DNA of 7,531 bases, from NCBI GenBank assembly GCA_021159405.1, contig JAGGRX010000097.1:1-7531 (forward strand), written 5' to 3'. The DNA is from Candidatus Bipolaricaulota bacterium. Lineage in GTDB: Bacteria > Bipolaricaulota > Bipolaricaulia > Bipolaricaulales > Bipolaricaulaceae. This document shows positions 6,110-7,531 of this stretch, piece by piece (position 1 is the first letter of the stretch; every line of letters starts with the position of its first letter). The notes under the pieces were generated by a model that saw only the letters and a list, made by a program, of their open reading frames with translations, ran no database searches and was not told where the DNA came from. Made by a program: the position numbers and the translations under genes.

Positions 6110-7137
6110 TCGAGGCAGCGATCGTGGGTGCGTCAGGCTATACCGGGGGGGAGCTTTTGCGCCTCCTCCTTTTTCACCCCCAGGTCAAGGTGGTCCAGAT
6201 CACCTCCGAGAGTTGCGCAGGCAAACCGGTTCACTTCGTCCACCCCAACCTGCGGGGCTACACCGACCTCGTCTTCGTCCCCATGGAAAAGCTCAGGCCG
6301 GTGGAGCTCCTGTTTTGCTGCCTTCCTCATGGGGTGACCGGAAAACTCATCGGTGAGCTTTCGGGGATGGCGGAGAGGATCGTGGACCTTTCGGCCGATT
6401 TCCGCCTGCGGGACCTTGAGCTCTACAGCCGCTTTTACGGGGAGCATCCGGCCCCGGAGTGGCTTCCCAAATTCATCTACGGCCTGCCCGAGCTGCACCG
6501 AGGGGAACTTTCCGGGGCCCGCTACGCTAGCGGGGTGGGATGTAACGCGGCGGTCACCATCCTCGCCCTATGGCCTTTGTATCGCCGGGGGTTGGTACGG
6601 GAGTGCGTGGTGGAGGTGAAGGTGGGCTCCTCGGAAGGAGGAAGTAAGCCCACGGCGGCCTCCCACCACCCGGAGCGGGCCGGGGTGGTGCGCTCCTACG
6701 CGCCGGTGGGCCACCGGCACCTGGCCGAGCTCATCCAGGAGCTTTCCCTGCCCAAAGAAGGGGCGGGGCTGCATTTTTCGGTCACGTCGGTGGGAATCGT
6801 GCGGGGGGCCCTGGCCACCTGCCACTGCCTGCTCCGGGAGCCCCTCTCGGAACTGGAGGCCTGGGCGATCTACCGCGAGGACTACCAGGACGAGCCCTTC
6901 GTGCGGCTCGTGCGGTCCAAGCGGGGGATCCACCGGTTTCCCGAACCCAAGATCCTCACGGGGAGCAACCACTGCGACATCGGGTTTGCCCTGGCCCCCG
7001 AAGGGAGGCTGGTGGTGATCGCCGCCATCGACAACCTCATGAAGGGGGCAGCGGGGAACGCCGTCCAGACGATGAACGCGATGTACGGGCTTGCCGAAAG
7101 GATGGGCCTTGAGTTCCCCGGGCTCCACCCGATCTGA
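6106..7137 (+). CDS. argC: LysW-linked gamma-glutamyl/aminoadipyl phosphate reductase (ArgC/LysY family)
   Basis: ArgC-family enzymes reduce an acyl phosphate to a semialdehyde with NADPH. Here the substrate is expected to be LysW-bound glutamyl (or aminoadipyl) phosphate rather than N-acetylglutamyl phosphate. The 343 residues are full length. The Rossmann motif GASGYTGGE is at 8-16, the catalytic Cys at 146 in SGVGCNAA, the likely catalytic His in GHRH (202-205), and the conserved NLMKGAAGNAVQTMN at 310-324. The Cys context GVGCN, instead of the NPGCYPT usual in acetyl-type ArgC, is in my recollection typical of the LysW-dependent LysY group. AAGGAGGG at 6095-6102 precedes the ATG at 6106, which overlaps the ligase stop as ATGA. 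The kinase follows 10 nt downstream. Enzyme family is certain; carrier-bound substrate is inferred from neighbours and motif. Confidence 0.93.
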   Translation: MIEAAIVGASGYTGGELLRLLLFHPQVKVVQITSESCAGKPVHFVHPNLRGYTDLVFVPMEKLRPVELLFCCLPHGVTGKLIGELSGMAERIVDLSADFRLRDLELYSRFYGEHPAPEWLPKFIYGLPELHRGELSGARYASGVGCNAAVTILALWPLYRRGLVRECVVEVKVGSSEGGSKPTAASHHPERAGVVRSYAPVGHRHLAELIQELSLPKEGAGLHFSVTSVGIVRGALATCHCLLREPLSELEAWAIYREDYQDEPFVRLVRSKRGIHRFPEPKILTGSNHCDIGFALAPEGRLVVIAAIDNLMKGAAGNAVQTMNAMYGLAERMGLEFPGLHPI

Positions 7138-7142
7138 GGGGG
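7136..7142 (+). promoter_or_regulatory. Ribosome binding site deciding the lysZ start
   Basis: GAGGGGG overlaps the argC stop and ends 5 nt before ATG 7148. The nearer ATG at 7143 is in a frame that stops after five codons, so 7148 is the only workable start here. Confidence 0.65.
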
Positions 7143-7147
7143 ATGAG

Positions 7148-7531
7148 ATGCTGGTGGTGAAGCTCGGCGGAAGCAACGGGCTCGAATTCGACGCCGCCTT
7201 GAGGGACATCGCCGCCCTGGTGGAGAGGGGAGAGCGGGTGGCCGTGGTCCACGGGGGCTCCCGGGAGATGGACGCGATCTCCACGCGGCTCGGGCGCCCG
7301 CCCCGCTACGTCACCTCCCCCTCCGGGGTCAAGAGCCGCTACACCGACCGGGAGACCTTGGAGATCTTTGCCATGGTCGTGGCCGGCAGGGTGAACAAGC
7401 TCCTGGTGGAGCGGCTGCAGGGCCACGGGGTGAACGCCCTGGGCCTTTCGGGGATCGATGGGCGGCTGCTCACCGGCAGGCGCAAGGGCGTGATCATCGC
7501 CGTTGAGGGCGGCAAGAAGAGGGTGCTGCGG
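7148..7531 (+). CDS. lysZ: LysW-linked glutamate/aminoadipate kinase, 5' part (3' end outside window)
   Basis: This amino-acid kinase of the ArgB/LysZ family phosphorylates the side-chain carboxylate of LysW-bound glutamate or 2-aminoadipate. The frame runs open from ATG 7148 to the last base, giving 128 residues of an expected roughly 260-280. The phosphate-binding KLGGS is at 5-9 and VVHGGS at 34-38. The segment SGVKSRYTDRETLEIF (59-74) and NALGLSGIDG (96-105) are characteristic of the kinase fold. The SRYTDRETLE stretch and HGGS, in place of the HGGG common in acetylglutamate kinases, resemble the LysZ group. The gene follows argC by 10 nt and completes the ligase-reductase-kinase set acting on LysW. 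In arginine-dedicated clusters it may be called argB. Because the 3' half is missing, completeness of the active site cannot be judged. Confidence 0.92.
   Translation, partial: MLVVKLGGSNGLEFDAALRDIAALVERGERVAVVHGGSREMDAISTRLGRPPRYVTSPSGVKSRYTDRETLEIFAMVVAGRVNKLLVERLQGHGVNALGLSGIDGRLLTGRRKGVIIAVEGGKKRVLR

Noticed and set aside
7143..7145. ATG 7143 as the kinase start
   Set aside because: That frame meets TGA after five codons; the kinase frame begins at ATG 7148.

Overview
The window is about 7.5 kb of GC-rich bacterial DNA with every convincing gene on the + strand. It opens inside ftsZ, so the host is a bacterium with FtsZ-based division. It ends inside an amino-acid kinase of the LysW carrier-protein type. 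The GC-rich codon use and the presence of a LysW system for (probably) arginine in a bacterium fit a deep-branching or thermophile-associated lineage. Bipolaricaulota/Acetothermia is one candidate, with Deinococcota, Chloroflexota and Armatimonadota as alternatives. That assignment is inference only; no phylogenetic marker was compared.

Layout. (1) 1-855: the 3' three quarters of ftsZ, with the tubulin signature, T7 loop and C-terminal anchor peptide intact. (2) 869-2218: a secreted, compact M1-family (gluzincin) metallopeptidase, 13 nt after ftsZ and probably co-transcribed. (3) 2219-2492: a 274-nt gene-free leader with a possible promoter, a strong long hairpin, two further hairpins, mutually exclusive pairings and two short open frames, one of which ends in a GTGA overlap with the argG start. 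(4) 2493-7531: a tightly packed cluster argG - argH - lysW - lysX/argX - argC(lysY) - lysZ(argB-like, cut by the window end). Adjacent genes mostly share ATGA overlaps or, for argH/lysW, 17 nt.

How the genes work together. LysW is a 54-residue acidic zinc-ribbon protein ending in EDWGE. The RimK-like ATP-grasp ligase joins the amino group of glutamate (or 2-aminoadipate) to the LysW C-terminal Glu. The kinase then phosphorylates the side-chain carboxylate and the ArgC-type reductase makes the semialdehyde. The aminotransferase and the LysW-releasing hydrolase that would complete ornithine (or lysine) are not in the window. ArgG and ArgH convert citrulline and aspartate to arginine. Because lysW, lysX, argC and lysZ sit in one apparent operon with argG and argH, the simplest reading is arginine synthesis through LysW-bound rather than N-acetylated intermediates. 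This route is well known in archaea such as Sulfolobus and is less familiar in bacteria, where LysW is best known for lysine in Thermus. No mobile elements, CRISPR arrays, tRNAs or rRNAs were seen.
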